A stretch of DNA of 64,000 nt from Nemertoderma westbladi (taxonomy: Eukaryota > Xenacoelomorpha > Nemertodermatida > Nemertodermatidae). A program made the translations under genes and the position numbers. Shown here one piece after another: positions 47,691 to 58,763 of the stretch. The stretch spans positions 62,001 to 126,000 of the forward strand of contig JAUCBJ010007376.1 of the NCBI GenBank assembly GCA_032718475.1. Direction: 5' to 3'. The notes beneath the pieces were generated by a model. That model did no database searches. It was given only the letters and a program-made list of their open reading frames with translations, and was not told the DNA's origin. Each line of letters begins with the position of its first letter. Within the stretch, counting starts at the first letter, position 1.

Positions 47691-47925
47691 TGCATAATCT
47701 TGTACTTTGGCAGCCTCATGGAGTGAATAAGCATGGTGGACAGCCCATGATTTTCTTGAGACGCGCATCTTGAAGGACATTGGCCTTGAAGTGAAGATGC
47801 GGATGATCTAGCAAATGGCATGGGTTATAGGGAGTTGTGGTGGTGCAATTTTGTCGATAAGCCGGCACAGCATTCTTAAAATTGCAGCTGCAATGCAGCA
47901 TGCCGATCCAAGTAGTGCAGTAAAC
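47688..47925 (+). mobile_element. LINE B 3'-end fragment, opposite strand
   Basis: Plus-strand copy of the last about 235 bp of LINE B, from CATAATCTTGTACTTTGG to AATGCAGCATGCCGATCC. It differs from the complement of 43926-44160 by scattered substitutions and small indels, and it lacks the (TAG)n tail. Together with copy 1 it forms a widely spaced inverted pair. Confidence 0.85.
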
Positions 47926-48072
47926 CAGGTTTTCACTAAAAGCCCAGGTTATAGAAGGGCTGAATAACAATAAACGAATACACACCAAAACAATAAACGC
48001 ATTCTTCTTATATAAAATTCCAATAGAAGTTTGACCGAAAAGTGAAACTTGGTATACTTCACAAGGGCGCTA

Positions 48073-49119
48073 GACACTGTCATGTTGGATTACTCTTGTA
48101 GCTGGCGTGCCGACAGTTTAGTTGGAGATTGCAAGGGTTTATTGAGAGCTAGGCAAACTGTATTCTGGCCTGGTATCAATAGCGATATTACAAACATGGT
48201 CAATTCTTGTCCCCAGTGTCAACTTTATCAACCAAGTTTACCTAAAGAGTCTCTCCACAGTGACCCTCATCCATGTCTTCCAATGGAGGATTGCTCTGCT
48301 GATCTTTTCTACTTCAGCACCTGGTCATACCTGATTTATGTCGATAGATATTCTGGGTGGCCATGCGTTTATTCTTGGCGTGCCGATCCTTCCAGCTCTC
48401 AAGTTATTTCAGCTCTTCGAGGATGGTTCAAAGATTTCGATATTCCAAAATGCCTTCGTTCTGATGGTGGTACACAATTTAATTCAGTGCATTATCATGA
48501 TTTCTTATCCGAATGGAATATCATCCCTGAGTATTCTACTCCTGAGTATCCTCAGTCTAATGGCCATGCCGAGGGGGCTGTAAAGGCCATGAAATCATTG
48601 ATAAAAAAGTTAGATGTCAAAGGAGATCTAAACTCTACTTGCTTTGTTCGTGGTTTGCTGGAATGGAGGAATACTCCTAAAGAACATGGTATGTCTCCAG
48701 CTCAACTGTTGTTCGGTAGATCCCTCCGTTCTACTATACCAGCTCATTCGTCCACACTGGCAGGTGATTCATTCCCTGTCCCTGGTCCTTCAACGTCTTC
48801 AACAACTGAATCATATTATAATGACCATGCTCACGACTTAACCCCGATTCCTATTGGTTCCCGAGTTTGCATCCAGAGTGCACATTCCAAACTATGGAAC
48901 AAATCTGGTATCGTCCTTTCCCGTGGTACTAGGCGAGATTACAAGATTGAACTAGACAATGGTCGGGTGTATTGGAGAAATCGTCGTTATCTGCGTTCTA
49001 TCCCAGATGACTCTTATATTCGTGACATAACGCCTCAAAAACAGGTACAGTTCGCTGACGATCTTCCCAGGCGCAGTTCTAGAACTCACAAGCAACCAGC
49101 AAGATTCAGAGTTCAATGA
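48073..49119 (+). pseudogene. Ty3/gypsy integrase, N-terminally truncated
   Basis: The open frame carries most of the H2C2 finger, of which the cysteine pair CPQC remains (LLRARQTVFWPGI, NSCPQCQLYQP), though the histidines are lost. The core has its three acids: CSADLFYF, RSDGGTQF and SNGHAEGAVKAMKS, the last giving the catalytic Glu. The typical WRNTPKEHGMSPAQLLFGR segment follows, and then a C-terminal domain with the RDYKIELDNGRVYWRNRRYL phrase. The frame runs to a stop at 49119 with no internal break. It lacks a start and all upstream domains. I see no chromodomain. Confidence 0.88.
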
Positions 49120-49186
49120 ACTGACCTATTGGTGGTGTTGGATTTTTTTTCAGTACAAATGTCTCCTAGATTGTTCTTGGGGGAGA

Positions 49187-49508
49187 TGTTAGATTATGTA
49201 TTGTTAGGGCTCTAGTAGACCCTGGCTTGGTGGTGGTTGGATCCAACCTACTGGTCTCTTAGCTACCGGTCCTCTTCTGGTATTCCGGTATTCAGTCTTC
49301 CCTATCTTCTAGGTCTGTAGGTACAGTTACCGTTACCGGGACCTACTTTAGTACTGTACTGTTCTGCTGTCCTGATGTGCTGTATGGTGGTGGGTGTGTT
49401 CGTTGGTCTGTTGGTTCTTATTATTGTTTGATATGCTGTTCTGTATGTCAACCACTAATAAACTGATGCAGCTGGTATTCCTGTATTCATTTATTTCCGA
49501 TCCCAATA
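49187..49508 (+). repeat. 3' LTR of the gypsy element
   Basis: Begins TGTTAGATTATG directly after the purine tract CTTGGGGGAGA (about 49177-49186), the expected plus-strand primer site. It contains an AATAAA at about 49458. Its right end is placed where LINE A homology (ACTGCGAGGCATACAGC) starts; the exact last bases are uncertain by one to three positions. Confidence 0.75.
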
Positions 49509-49700
49509 ACTGCGAGGCATACAGCTCGTTCAACCTAATTGGTTCGGACCACAGAATTGTGACTGCAGAGATAAGACTCAGTTTGAGAGCCAGCAAACCC
49601 AGGACAAGCAAGCAAATCAACTATGATTGGGAGAAACTGAGAACTGACAATGCTATAAAGGATGCTTACACAGTAGAAGTTCAAAACCGCTTTGAAGCAC
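49509..49700 (+). mobile_element. LINE A fragment (endonuclease region)
   Basis: Matches 20791-20980 at high identity: CEAYSSFNLIGSDHRIVTAEI, LSLRASKPRTSKQI, DWEKLRTDNA. Unlike the main copy it keeps the Asp of the SDHR motif. Homology fades after GAAGCACT at about 49700. Confidence 0.9.
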
Positions 49701-50036
49701 TGTATGGATTAATGAGGATGTGCAGAAAACTTCGTCCGATATTTAATTATAATTCTCTAAAATTTTTCTAGTTGATTAAGAACTGTAGCATGTGCTAAGA
49801 CTCCCGTTTATTGCTTTCGTTAGTATTACATTCCACTGTAACCTGCCCCTTTCCGTTATTTGGTAATAATCTGGTTAAGGTAAGACCCTGGCGAAGATTG
49901 TCTACGGTTTACTACGGTCTTCGGGCGAAGTTATTTACAGTAAAACACAGCGGATGCCACGGCATTCAACAACAATAATATTAAAAATAATTAAATAAAA
50001 AACTAAAATAAAATATTTAAAGGGATTTAAACCAAC
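49701..50036. other. Intronic sequence after dach exon 50037-50258
   Basis: No gene or repeat recognised. The exon's donor G|GTTGGT is at 50037/50036. If it were not used, translation would continue only seven codons, to a stop at 50017. Confidence 0.5.
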
Positions 50037-50258
50037 CTGGGGATGTTTGCCCGTCTCCGTCGTTACCGCTAGATGGCGTGAGTTTTATTCCCATAGTTCT
50101 CTGCATATTATCCAGATCTTCCTGTAGACGCCGTATCCCTTTCCGTTCTTTCTTCAATCTCTTCTCGAGCAGCAGGTTTGTCTTCCTCTCTGCCGATAGT
50201 TGGTTCTCCAAGTTCACTTGTAAATCTTTCTCCCGCTTTAGTTCCTGTTTTAATTCGG
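50037..50258 (-). CDS. dach: dachshund homolog exon: C-terminal DACH coiled coil
   Basis: 222 bp, phase 1 at both ends. The acceptor is TTATTATTGCAG (AG at 50260-50259). It encodes AELKQELKREKDLQVNLENQ, LSAERKTNLLLEKRLKKERK and GIRRLQEDLDNM, then TMGIKLTPSSGND. The register of ELK, RE.L...LE.QL, EKRLKKE.K..R.LQE matches the conserved C-terminal coiled-coil (Dachbox-C) of DACH1/2. In those proteins it mediates contacts with Six/Eya network partners and corepressors. The donor GTTGGT is not strong; reading through would add only GWFKSL and a stop, giving a short isoform. Confidence 0.88.
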
Positions 50259-51021
50259 CTGCAATAATAATTCATATTCTTGTTATAATTTATCAAACAA
50301 TGCTTTGCTTGCTTGCTATACAATATCTACTCTACTATCTTCTTATCAAATGCCAGACATAAATTTTTGGGTGACTACATTATTGGTTTATTGTACGTTA
50401 GCACTTTACTTTACAGGGTATTAATCCGGGTGCTATATACACAAACAAATTTAGTGAGTGAGTGTAAATATAAAAATAGAGGATCCCATAGCTAACTATG
50501 CCTAATTACTTAGTATCAGGATTGTAGGCTTATGTATGTCACTTTATTCCATTAATATGGTAACAATTAAAACGAAACGACTACTGTTGAGAAAAAACCG
50601 CTTATGTGAAATATTTACTGCTTAAAATAATATATATATATATGTTGTTGGTGAAATTTATCATATTTTACAATGCGTATTGAAAGCCTGCAGTAGAGTC
50701 TAGCTATTGTTTAGAATGTATCCGAGACGCATTCAACAATTTTAAGTTTCAGATTGAAAAGTAATGTTGAATTTCAGAAACACTATAATTTATTTAATTC
50801 ATGTTCAGTAATTGACAGTCATTTATATTACGGTTAATGCCGTACATCCTAAAGTAAACATTAACATTATTGACGTTATTTAATTTACAATATGAAAGTC
50901 GTGTATTCAATAAAATCAAATTCTAAAATAATGTTAAGGTGATCAACAATAGGCCTATTACAGTACTACAGTACTATGGCTATTATATTGATTGACAATC
51001 CTATTCAAGCAACAACACGAA
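50259..51021. other. dach intron
   Basis: AT-rich, includes a short (TA)n run at about 50629-50642. Nothing else recognised. Confidence 0.6.
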
Positions 51022-51151
51022 CCTGTTTCTATAGTTACTCTCACTAACCTGTTTCTATAGTGACTCTCACTAACCTGTTTCTATAGTGACTCTCACTAAC
51101 CTGTTTCTATAGTGACACTCACTAACCTGTTTCTATAGTGACACTGTTATC
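51022..51151. repeat. 26-bp tandem repeat spanning a dach 5' splice site
   Basis: Five units starting at 51022, 51048, 51074, 51100 and 51126, each with CCTGTTTCTATAGT on the plus strand. On the minus strand every unit carries the exon end CTATAGAAACAG and a following GTTAGTGAG donor (the most distal one reads GTTCGTG). The unit nearest the exon is the real boundary at 51127/51126. Confidence 0.92.
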
Positions 51152-51297
51152 TTTCCGCTGGGAGTTCTGGACAGCCATATTAACTAAACCCTGAATGCGG
51201 TAGAGTAAACTCTCCATGGAAACGTTCAACTCACTACTGGCGGGGGTATTCAGACTTCCAGAAAGATCAACAGCTGTTTGATTGCGAACTTCACCAC
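51127..51297 (-). CDS. dach: dachshund homolog exon
   Basis: 171 bp, phase 1 to phase 1. The acceptor CCTTGCAG has its AG at 51299-51298 and the donor is CAG|GTTAGTGAG at 51127/51126. It encodes GGEVRNQTAVDLSGSLNTP, then SMESLLYRIQGLVNMAVQNS and RKDNSVTIET. The segment ESLL..IQGL...AV.N matches the beginning of the C-terminal helix of DACH proteins, directly before the ELK.. segment of the next exon. The order is therefore the same as in vertebrate DACH1. Confidence 0.85.
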
Positions 51298-51880
51298 CTG
51301 CAAGGAATATAGTTCTTTAATATATATGGTTATCTTTAATATAGTTCTCTATAGAAATATGTTTCGTAGTTCGTAATGCAGTATAGAAACTGTAAGAAAA
51401 AACTATTTATTACATAACAAGCTACAATTTCATCAATATTGTGCTTCGCGGTCAGTTACATTGTTACAAAACATATTACTTTATTACCTTGGAAAAAAAG
51501 TATAACTTTATTTCACTTTTCTCGAAATATATAATTTAATTAACAAAGGGTCGAGAGAATATTTTAAAAAATGATCTACGTTTCCCAAGTAATACGTAAT
51601 TTTATTCTTAAATGGTGGTAGATAGAACTGAGTAGTAAACTGCAGCATGTTACAATATTGCTTCCATAATTACTGCGATTCAAATTATTGTACTCTTCAA
51701 CTCCTGATGCTGCCTTACTCAATGTTAAATAATTTATAGTTCTCGAATATGATTACGTAACTAGAGAGCCGCTTAACTACATAAACCAATATTAGATATT
51801 GAGTTATGTATATAATATTGTACTCCATTTACTGCAGACCTACACTGACCATACTATTGTAGGATAAGTAGGTTACTCAC
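51298..51880. other. dach intron
   Basis: AT-rich sequence between exons at 51297 and 51881; no repeats or genes recognised. Confidence 0.6.
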
Positions 51881-52132
51881 CTGGCTTGTTACTTATCGTT
51901 AACGTTCTAGAACACCCAGCTGTATTATCCTCGCTTACAACTTCTTCATCCGTTGAACTGTAACTTCTTGGCCTGGACATCAGTTCTGGAACGCCAGATG
52001 GGGTGGACATCAGCTGATGTTGAATCAAATGAGGCTCATTCTGGTGGAAACCGTTAGACGTTGTTGGTAGGCGACGTTCCAGAAACGAGGGTAATACAGA
52101 TACATGTTGGAGAAATTGTGGCGAGGGGTATT
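51881..52132 (-). CDS. dach: dachshund homolog exon
   Basis: 252 bp, phase 1 to phase 1. The acceptor CCTTCTTCTAG (AG at 52134-52133) is good and the donor CAG|GTGAGTAA at 51881/51880 is near-perfect. It encodes EYPSPQFLQHVSVLPSFLER, then HLIQHQLMSTPSGVPELMSR and SYSSTDEEVVSEDNTAG. This corresponds to the poorly conserved middle part of DACH proteins, so identity rests on splice phase and neighbours rather than on sequence. Confidence 0.72.
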
Positions 52133-52281
52133 CTAGAAGAAGGTATTCAAGGTAGATAATAAATGTGGGACCTTATATTAAAGTAATGGACTAGAATACT
52201 ACAGTCCGTATTATGAATAAATTTTTCATTTTACGAAGCCCCGAAGAGGATAACAGAAGTATTAACTCTTGGACACGACTA

Positions 52282-54060
52282 ACTACTACTACTACTAGTA
52301 TCGGCATGCTGCATTGCAGCTGCATTTTTTGTGCCGGCTTGTCGACAAAATTGCGCCGCCACAACTCACTATCACCCATGACAGTTGCTAAATCATCCGC
52401 ATCTTCAAGGCCAGTGTCCTTTAAGATGCGTCTCAAGAAAGTCATGGGATGTCCACCATGCTTAATCACTCCATGAGGCTGCCAAAGTACAAGATTATGC
52501 ACTGGCTGGTCCTCACGGCGAAAGCAATGTCCTGCAAAGCGGAGGCGATTTTGTTCTAGTGTCAAGCTTGGGGGAACCAATGAGACACCTCCAATGTTAT
52601 ATAGTGTCTGGTTGGAGATGTGTGCATTGTACTTGACACAATGAACCCGGCGTAGCATTCTTGTGAATGTGCCATCCAGAGATTTGGTGTCCTTAGCAGT
52701 TAGAGCCCAGCATGGACTCCCGTAGAGGAGTACTGGAACTACTGCTGCTCTAAATAATCAGACCTTAAGTTTCCGATTAATTCTCGGTGACTACAAATCC
52801 TGGAAAGCCTATTCAAGGCTGCCCATGCCTTTCCCTTACGTATTCGAAGGTCCTCACCTGACTTCCGGATCCATGATCCCAGGTAACAGAAGTCGTCCAC
52901 ATGCTCAAGCATACCATCCTTTGAGCTTATTCTCATCCGATCAGAGACTTGCTGAGAACTTTCAAAGTTTTGTCAAAATTGCACAACTGTCAAAATTTTG
53001 GTCTTTCTGGAGTTAATAAAAAGACCAACACTAGAAGCAGCATGTTCTAATGAGCTGAGGAGCCGTTGGGCTCCTTCTAGTGATTCTGAGAGTACTCCTA
53101 AGTCATCAGCAAAGTCTAGATCAGTTAAGTACTTGGAAGGATTTTCTCAACTTCTGGAGCCAGTAGGTGGAGTTATTATCACTCCATCATCATTATGATG
53201 ATCTAAGGACATGCGTAGAACATAGTCAACAACAATTATGAACAAGAATGGTACAATTGTGCCTCCCTGGAGGACGTCCCATAACACTTCAAATGGTTCT
53301 GTGTCACCGTCAACAGTAGACACAAATGTTGTCGATCCATCGCATACTGATCTGATTGCTGCAATAATTTCATCAGGAATCCATATAATGAAAGTATGCT
53401 GAACATACGTGAGCGGGAGACTGAATCAAATGCCTTGAAGAAACCAACAAAGATAACAGCCAGATGCCTGTCTTTCTTTTTTGATAACTCTTCAATTATC
53501 CTTCTAAGTGCCAAAATGGGCTCCATGGTCCCACGACCTTTACGGAACCCATTCTGATTTCCACGTAGCAGTCTCTCAATGGGATCCCTGATGCGATTTA
53601 ATAGAATTCATTGTATAGCTTTGCAGCAATCGAGATCAATGAGATTCTCCGAAAAGAACCATAGAGAGTTAGGTTGCCCTTCTTGGGTACTGGCACCAAC
53701 TTATTTGATTTCATTTCTTGTGGGACTCTTGTTGTTCGGTACATGTCTACTATGATGGGATAGATGTGCTTTAAACACTCGGGTATTTTAAAGACCTCAG
53801 GGGGAACACCATCTACTCCACTGGCACGATTGGTCTTAATGCTCTTTGCAGCAGCCTTCACTTCTGCAAAGGAGATATCGCCAATGGGAATATCTGGGAG
53901 TACAGACTCAGACACTTTTATTTCTATAAAGTTATCAGGCAATACCCTGTCATTATTGAGGAGCCATTGAGGCGATCGGCTGGTGATTCAGCCTTAACCT
54001 TGGTGGTTGGTTGGCTTTTCCGCCCAGTAAGCAAGTTGATCGATTTCCATGCCTGGGATG
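52282..54060 (-). mobile_element. LINE B copy 2, 5'-truncated, in a dach intron
   Basis: Minus strand, same orientation as the host gene. (TAG)n tail at 52282-52297. It contains the C-terminus, the FADD region, motif A (VIFVGFFKAFDS, with the Asp changed to Gly) and the SGVDGVPPEVFK region. It is truncated at about 54060 in the linker before the reverse transcriptase. Frameshifts occur near 52740-52790, 52960, 53100, 53385 and 53610. It has kept the GAA codon that is a stop in copy 1. Confidence 0.9.
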
Positions 54061-54610
54061 AGTAGCTAGTTTATCGTCGCCGAGTATAATATCCTATCTG
54101 TATCATATAGGTATCATCTGTATCATATGTATATACATAAAGTGAAGCATTAAGGTCTGGTCTGCAATTAACCTGGGTAAACAATATGGCAATATGTAAT
54201 TTTTTTAAAAGTAAATTCGATGTACCCATTACGTATCTCTGTTTAAAAAAATAGTAAGAATTCACCGGTATTTATTACTAAGGAGAAAAATGATTGGCAC
54301 CAGTTTGTGGTGCTGCTTCCCCCCGTTTAGTTGAAACACATTTGTATATCATAATTTCATTGCTTTTTCATTCCTCTATTAGGAATGATCTCTACTTCGT
54401 TAAGCTGTTTCTCTAAGGAACAGCCGCCTTATAGGTAACATCAAAGAGAGGGGAGACTTCTGGAATCCTTCGGTGGTGGTTATCGTGTTTCACCGATAAC
54501 TTAGTTAACTGCCGCAAATTTATTTTTTACGTAATAAATGTAATCTAGCAAAACGCAATAATCCTGCTTAAAATTGTACTTCAATCTAAACATCATTGCT
54601 GTAGGCCTAC
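54061..54610. other. dach intron
   Basis: Single-copy AT-rich DNA; a GATACAGATAG/ATATAGGTATCATC repeat near 54090-54125. No gene recognised. Confidence 0.55.
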
Positions 54611-54798
54611 CTCTAGGGAAGTAGGATTTGTTGATGACGTCATTATGATCGTTTACCCGGGATTTTTTTAGGAGAGGGAAACCCCCCAACGGAGTGTGAG
54701 TCATCGGATGGTTGAATTCTGATTGGCTGTCGCACAATCTCTCTGGTTTCAACGTCTCATATGGGCCCGACCTTTTCGGTGGCCTCCCAGGCCTACTG
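54611..54798 (-). CDS. dach: dachshund homolog exon: PGRPPKR linker after the DAC domain
   Basis: 188 bp. The acceptor is TTTGTTGTTTGCGTTACAG at 54799-54800, immediately followed by a second CAG (54796-54797), a NAGNAG tandem site. The exon starts with one base that completes a Ser codon and encodes SSRPGRPPKRSGPYETLKPE, then PLGGFPLLKKSRVNDHND and ends SYFPR. In vertebrate DACH1 the phrase SSRPGRPPKR directly follows the SKI/SNO/DAC DNA-binding domain at an exon boundary. The donor CTAGAG|GTAGGC at 54611/54610 leaves phase 1, which fits the next exon (SYFPR-EYPSPQF). Upstream DAC exons are not in the window. Confidence 0.85.
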
Positions 54799-55892
54799 CT
54801 GTAACGCAAACAACAAAAATATATTAATAGAAATATAGAAAATATCAAAATGTATTTTAAATACTCTAACTTGTTTCCATATAACACGTTGCGGGGCCTT
54901 CGCGCAGCACGAGAGCCTATATAAGAAAGTGTACTTAATAATATCTATTAAATAGATAAACGAAAACCGTCATTCCCAAAATATGAATGAGTGATGCTCC
55001 CAGTTTGCTTTGAACTGCTTGTTCAGAGGTCCACTTCAGTTTGCCCTTTTATGCATTAACTGTCATTTGTAAACCTACTAACTAGGGCTCTTTAAGTTAA
55101 GTATGAAATTTTTAGTTTTACAATACTCGGCTCCTTCACTAGCCTCGTTGCGCTCGTCCTCTATTGTCTCAACATTTTTTTCGTAAACGCAGACAGACGA
55201 TCTTTATAACTTTTGTTCTTCTTGTTCTTCGAAACTGTGCGACTAACTGCTGATTTGTGGCAGATTAGTTCAACAACAGGATATTGAACGAAGCTATGCT
55301 ATGAATATAGGTATAATATGATATTGCTATGAAGCTATTTGCGTCCCCGGTACAACTCTCATAACATCGAGATGTCTTGCTACAGGTCAAGAAATTCCTT
55401 CAAGTTGCCGTAAAAGTTATCAACTTTTACGGCAACTTTTTTATACAGAATCTTCGTGTTTACACGGAGCAACTTGTTCGGTAGCCTCAGTTGCCCAAGA
55501 AGTTGCCACGTGTAAACCGGCCTTTAGCCTTATTTATACATCAAGCCGCCATCAACAATAATTATTTATCAAAATAAAACTGGCATAGTTACTGGATTTA
55601 GACTTTACAGTTTACACACTAAATTAAATATTACTATGCAATATACCCTAGAGGCCTTCTGTAATATTCAACATAACATCAGTCATTATGTAGTGCCTCT
55701 AAGAGATGTCTGTCAGCTACACCTGCTTGTGTAGAGATGGATTTAAACTCAAATCGGAAGTTAACGCTTAAACGAATGCTAATAAATTCCAACAGAACGG
55801 AAACTAACCACATGGTAAAACTGATTACAAATTCTACAAGTGTTTCATTGGGGTAACTAAATGACACGAAATAAGTGGAACCATGGTATAAA
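54799..55892. other. dach intron with a small palindrome
   Basis: About 1.1 kb. A hairpin at 55402-55438 has perfect 17-bp arms AAGTTGCCGTAAAAGTT around ATC. Nearby GTGTTTACACGG and CACGTGTAAACCGGCC (about 55458-55520) resemble the terminal words of a small DNA transposon. No coding sequence recognised. Confidence 0.5.
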
Positions 55893-56985
55893 CAGGCCTG
55901 GATTAAGGGGGAGGCTGTGTGGGCTGAAGCCCACGGCCCAAGCGACTGTACCGGCCCCTCAAAAACTTACTACTGTAGCCTAGGGGCCCTGTCTTGAAAG
56001 GGGCCCCAAATTCGAAAATAACTGATGAGTGGCTGAGTAATACAATCTGAAGGTAATCTTTAAAAGAAAAGCCCAACTCGGTACCTAAATTCCATTTAAA
56101 TCACAAAGTTATGAACAGATTTATAAAAAATTTCCGCACGCTTCGCTCGCGTTTACAATATATAACGAGCTATATAGTCTAGATAAACATTTTGTGTAGC
56201 GGTATAATTAGTCTATCAGAGGTTTAGAAATTCTACTCACTGACAGACATCTATATTTCCTCTGTCAGCCGCTAGGAGGAATGATTTACAGTAGTTCCAC
56301 TAATTTAACTGCTGTGCAAATCCTCATAAACGGAAGGAAGGAAGCCCTAAATATGTGTTCGTTCACGTTATCGTTTATTGTTAGGAGAATTTGTTAGAAA
56401 TTCAATTCGTTCAAATTGCCAAACTAAACTGATAATATGCCACGGTGGGACTAATACGTTTATAATTTGGTTAAGAATACGGGCCATTTGACGATATTTC
56501 AGTAAAATTTCGGCTATGTTCACTATAAACATGGATGGATACTAAAATGACTCGAAAGTTGATTCACAGGTTCGTTTAATACCGGTACCACTTAAAATTA
56601 CAGTTTCCCGTCAACTAACTGTCGCAAATTCGGAATTAAGAAAGTTAGAAATTTTGGTCAAAATTTGAAATTTACTGCCCAGAGGACTTGAAAAGGTTAA
56701 AGCAGCCCTGATTGTATTGAGACCATCCAATAATATTGACCCCCGCTGGACGGACAATTAATGACAATTAAAGGACTTAAAGTCAGTATTTTTAGTTTCA
56801 TTTTTGTTTCAGTTTTTTTTAGTTTAGTTTTAGTCAGTAACATTAACTTGCTAACCGGTGTACTAAATTACAGTAGGGCCTACATATTACTGTATACAGT
56901 ATAGTTTTCATGTTATTTTTCAGCCGTCGGAAATGGCCCTTTTTATTACTCAGCCCACAGCCCTGATAACCTTAATCCGGCCCTG
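55893..56985. mobile_element. Non-autonomous hAT-superfamily DNA transposon
   Basis: 1093 bp flanked by a perfect 8-bp target duplication GGTATAAA (55885-55892 and 56986-56993). Terminal inverted repeats CAGGCCTGGATTAAGG (left) and CAGGGCCGGATTAAGG (right, reverse complement), with similarity continuing about 40 bp in (CTGTGTGGGCTGA against GCTGTGGGCTGAG). An 8-bp duplication with CAGG.. ends is the hAT signature. No transposase frame is present, so it must have been moved by a related autonomous element. Confidence 0.92.
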
Positions 56986-56993
56986 GGTATAAA

Positions 56994-58763
56994 GATGCAT
57001 CCGCAAAACCAAGGAATGGAATAAACCGTTTAGAAGAAACTCTTGTATCTCAGGTACAAAGAGCAATGCTTTGATTGATGACAAATACATAGGACGGGTA
57101 CCAAATGAAGGCCCTTACCCTAGAGACGTAGAAACGACATACAATCAGTTAAACACATTAACCTCAACGAGAATCGTCCCAAGAAATTCTAAATCCCGAA
57201 ACTCACGTCCCTCGTGAATTTATGCTAAATCCACCTCAACGCAATTGTTCGCGATATATATTTATACTATTATGATAAATATAATTTTGTACGCCATATA
57301 AATACTGTTTTTTTACTTCATTACTTGATTTACTTCATTGTCAATTTTCAGCACACGAGTACTCTGAAACTACTCTAAATCACACCATGAACTTAAATAA
57401 ATTTTAGGATATGTGGGGACTTATTATTAACAACGTATTTGAGACATCGGGTAAAACGGCGAATGAGTGAGATATATCGATATGCGATCAAAAAACCATA
57501 ATTAAGATCACCCGACCCCTGTTGGATTAATTTCAAACAGGAGATTTAAAAGCATTGAAGCGTAATTTTATTTCGAAAACATTATCGATTTCATGTATTG
57601 CATCCAAAAGTTATACATTGTTACACGACTGTACAGTGAGTGAGTGTTATAAGGTATCATGGAAAAATATATCCTGAACAGTGGGAATTGCAAAACTCAT
57701 TTCAAAATATTCAATAGTTCGATAAAACTTTGTGGAGTTTAATTGTAATACTTAATGAGATTTCTATTTAAGTGGTGCAAATACTTGAAATCGTCATCGG
57801 CAACGCGTCCCATTGAGGTTAGCGAATCAATGTCAGCTTAAAGTGAACGATAGACAGTTTTAATGCGGCCGCCGACAAAAAGCAATTACCATATTTTACT
57901 TAAAGCTCGTCGGCAGGCGGTCATGGCTAACCCAATCATAAAGAATCACATATCCAATCCAATTCTCAGTGAAATCGGCCCCAAACAATGACAGGAAAGG
58001 AAAGGCAGGCCCTTCAGCTCTACATACATAATGAATGCGGACCTGTGGCAAAGAAAGAGGACATATATTGATGTGGTCCAAGGCTTTTAAAGCAGCTGCC
58101 CCATATTTGGTTGGAGGCTGTGGTCAATAAGCAACTATATTAAGCACTATTGGGATTGGGGCAGTTTTATAGGACCTACTTATAGTGCGAGGCATATCTT
58201 TCCGGGCCTACGCCCGAAGCTGACTGCATCTTCTTTTAATAGACGATTCACTATCGGGCACCATTCATGTTGATTTCAAAAGCTATTATGTAATTGGGGA
58301 GCCCAGGCTGCGGGAAGCTACGGTTGTTGAAATTCATTTAGAATGAATTGGGCTTAGCAATGAGTAAGTCTTATATTGCGGGTGTCAGCAAAAAGTATTT
58401 ACGCTGTTGGGTCAACTGTCCTTAATAACAACCCATCATATTTTACAGTAAAATATAGAATTCAGAGCAGAATTCCAGATTCAATATCGACTATTGACTA
58501 TTAAGCTTCAATCGACAAAGGGACAAGGATAGTAACAAGGATCACATATCTCTCAGACCGTGTACAAATATCGTTTGTTGATTCCGTTAGAAAGTACCGC
58601 TTCCGTAACCCGCTCCTTTCCCTTACTTATGTAATCTGTAATGGCAAAACGATTTTTTACAAAAGTTTACATAATTTCCAATGTGTGACATTCCGCCACG
58701 TGAGTCACCCCTGCACAATTCTTATTGTACGTAGAGTCGATAGGATAACTCGTTTCTCGACAA
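56994..58763. other. dach intron or upstream DNA, no gene recognised
   Basis: About 1.8 kb, AT-rich, with short open frames lacking domains (for example 57896-58081 on the minus strand). No splice-flanked DAC-domain sequence and no repeat family recognised. Confidence 0.5.

Larger units (their letters stand above)
48060..49508 (+). mobile_element. 5'-truncated Ty3/gypsy LTR retrotransposon
   Basis: Only the integrase end of pol, a polypurine tract and the 3' LTR remain. The right end abuts a LINE A fragment, so the element was probably inserted into that LINE. The left end is ragged, in AT-rich DNA after the LINE B fragment. No 5' LTR is present. Confidence 0.85.

Noticed and set aside
50017..50217. 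Stand-alone 66-codon gene
   Set aside because: The frame is the DACH coiled-coil exon read from an internal Met; homology continues upstream to the splice acceptor.
57896..58081. Minus-strand 61-codon frame as a dach exon
   Set aside because: No similarity to the DAC domain, and no convincing acceptor and donor pair.
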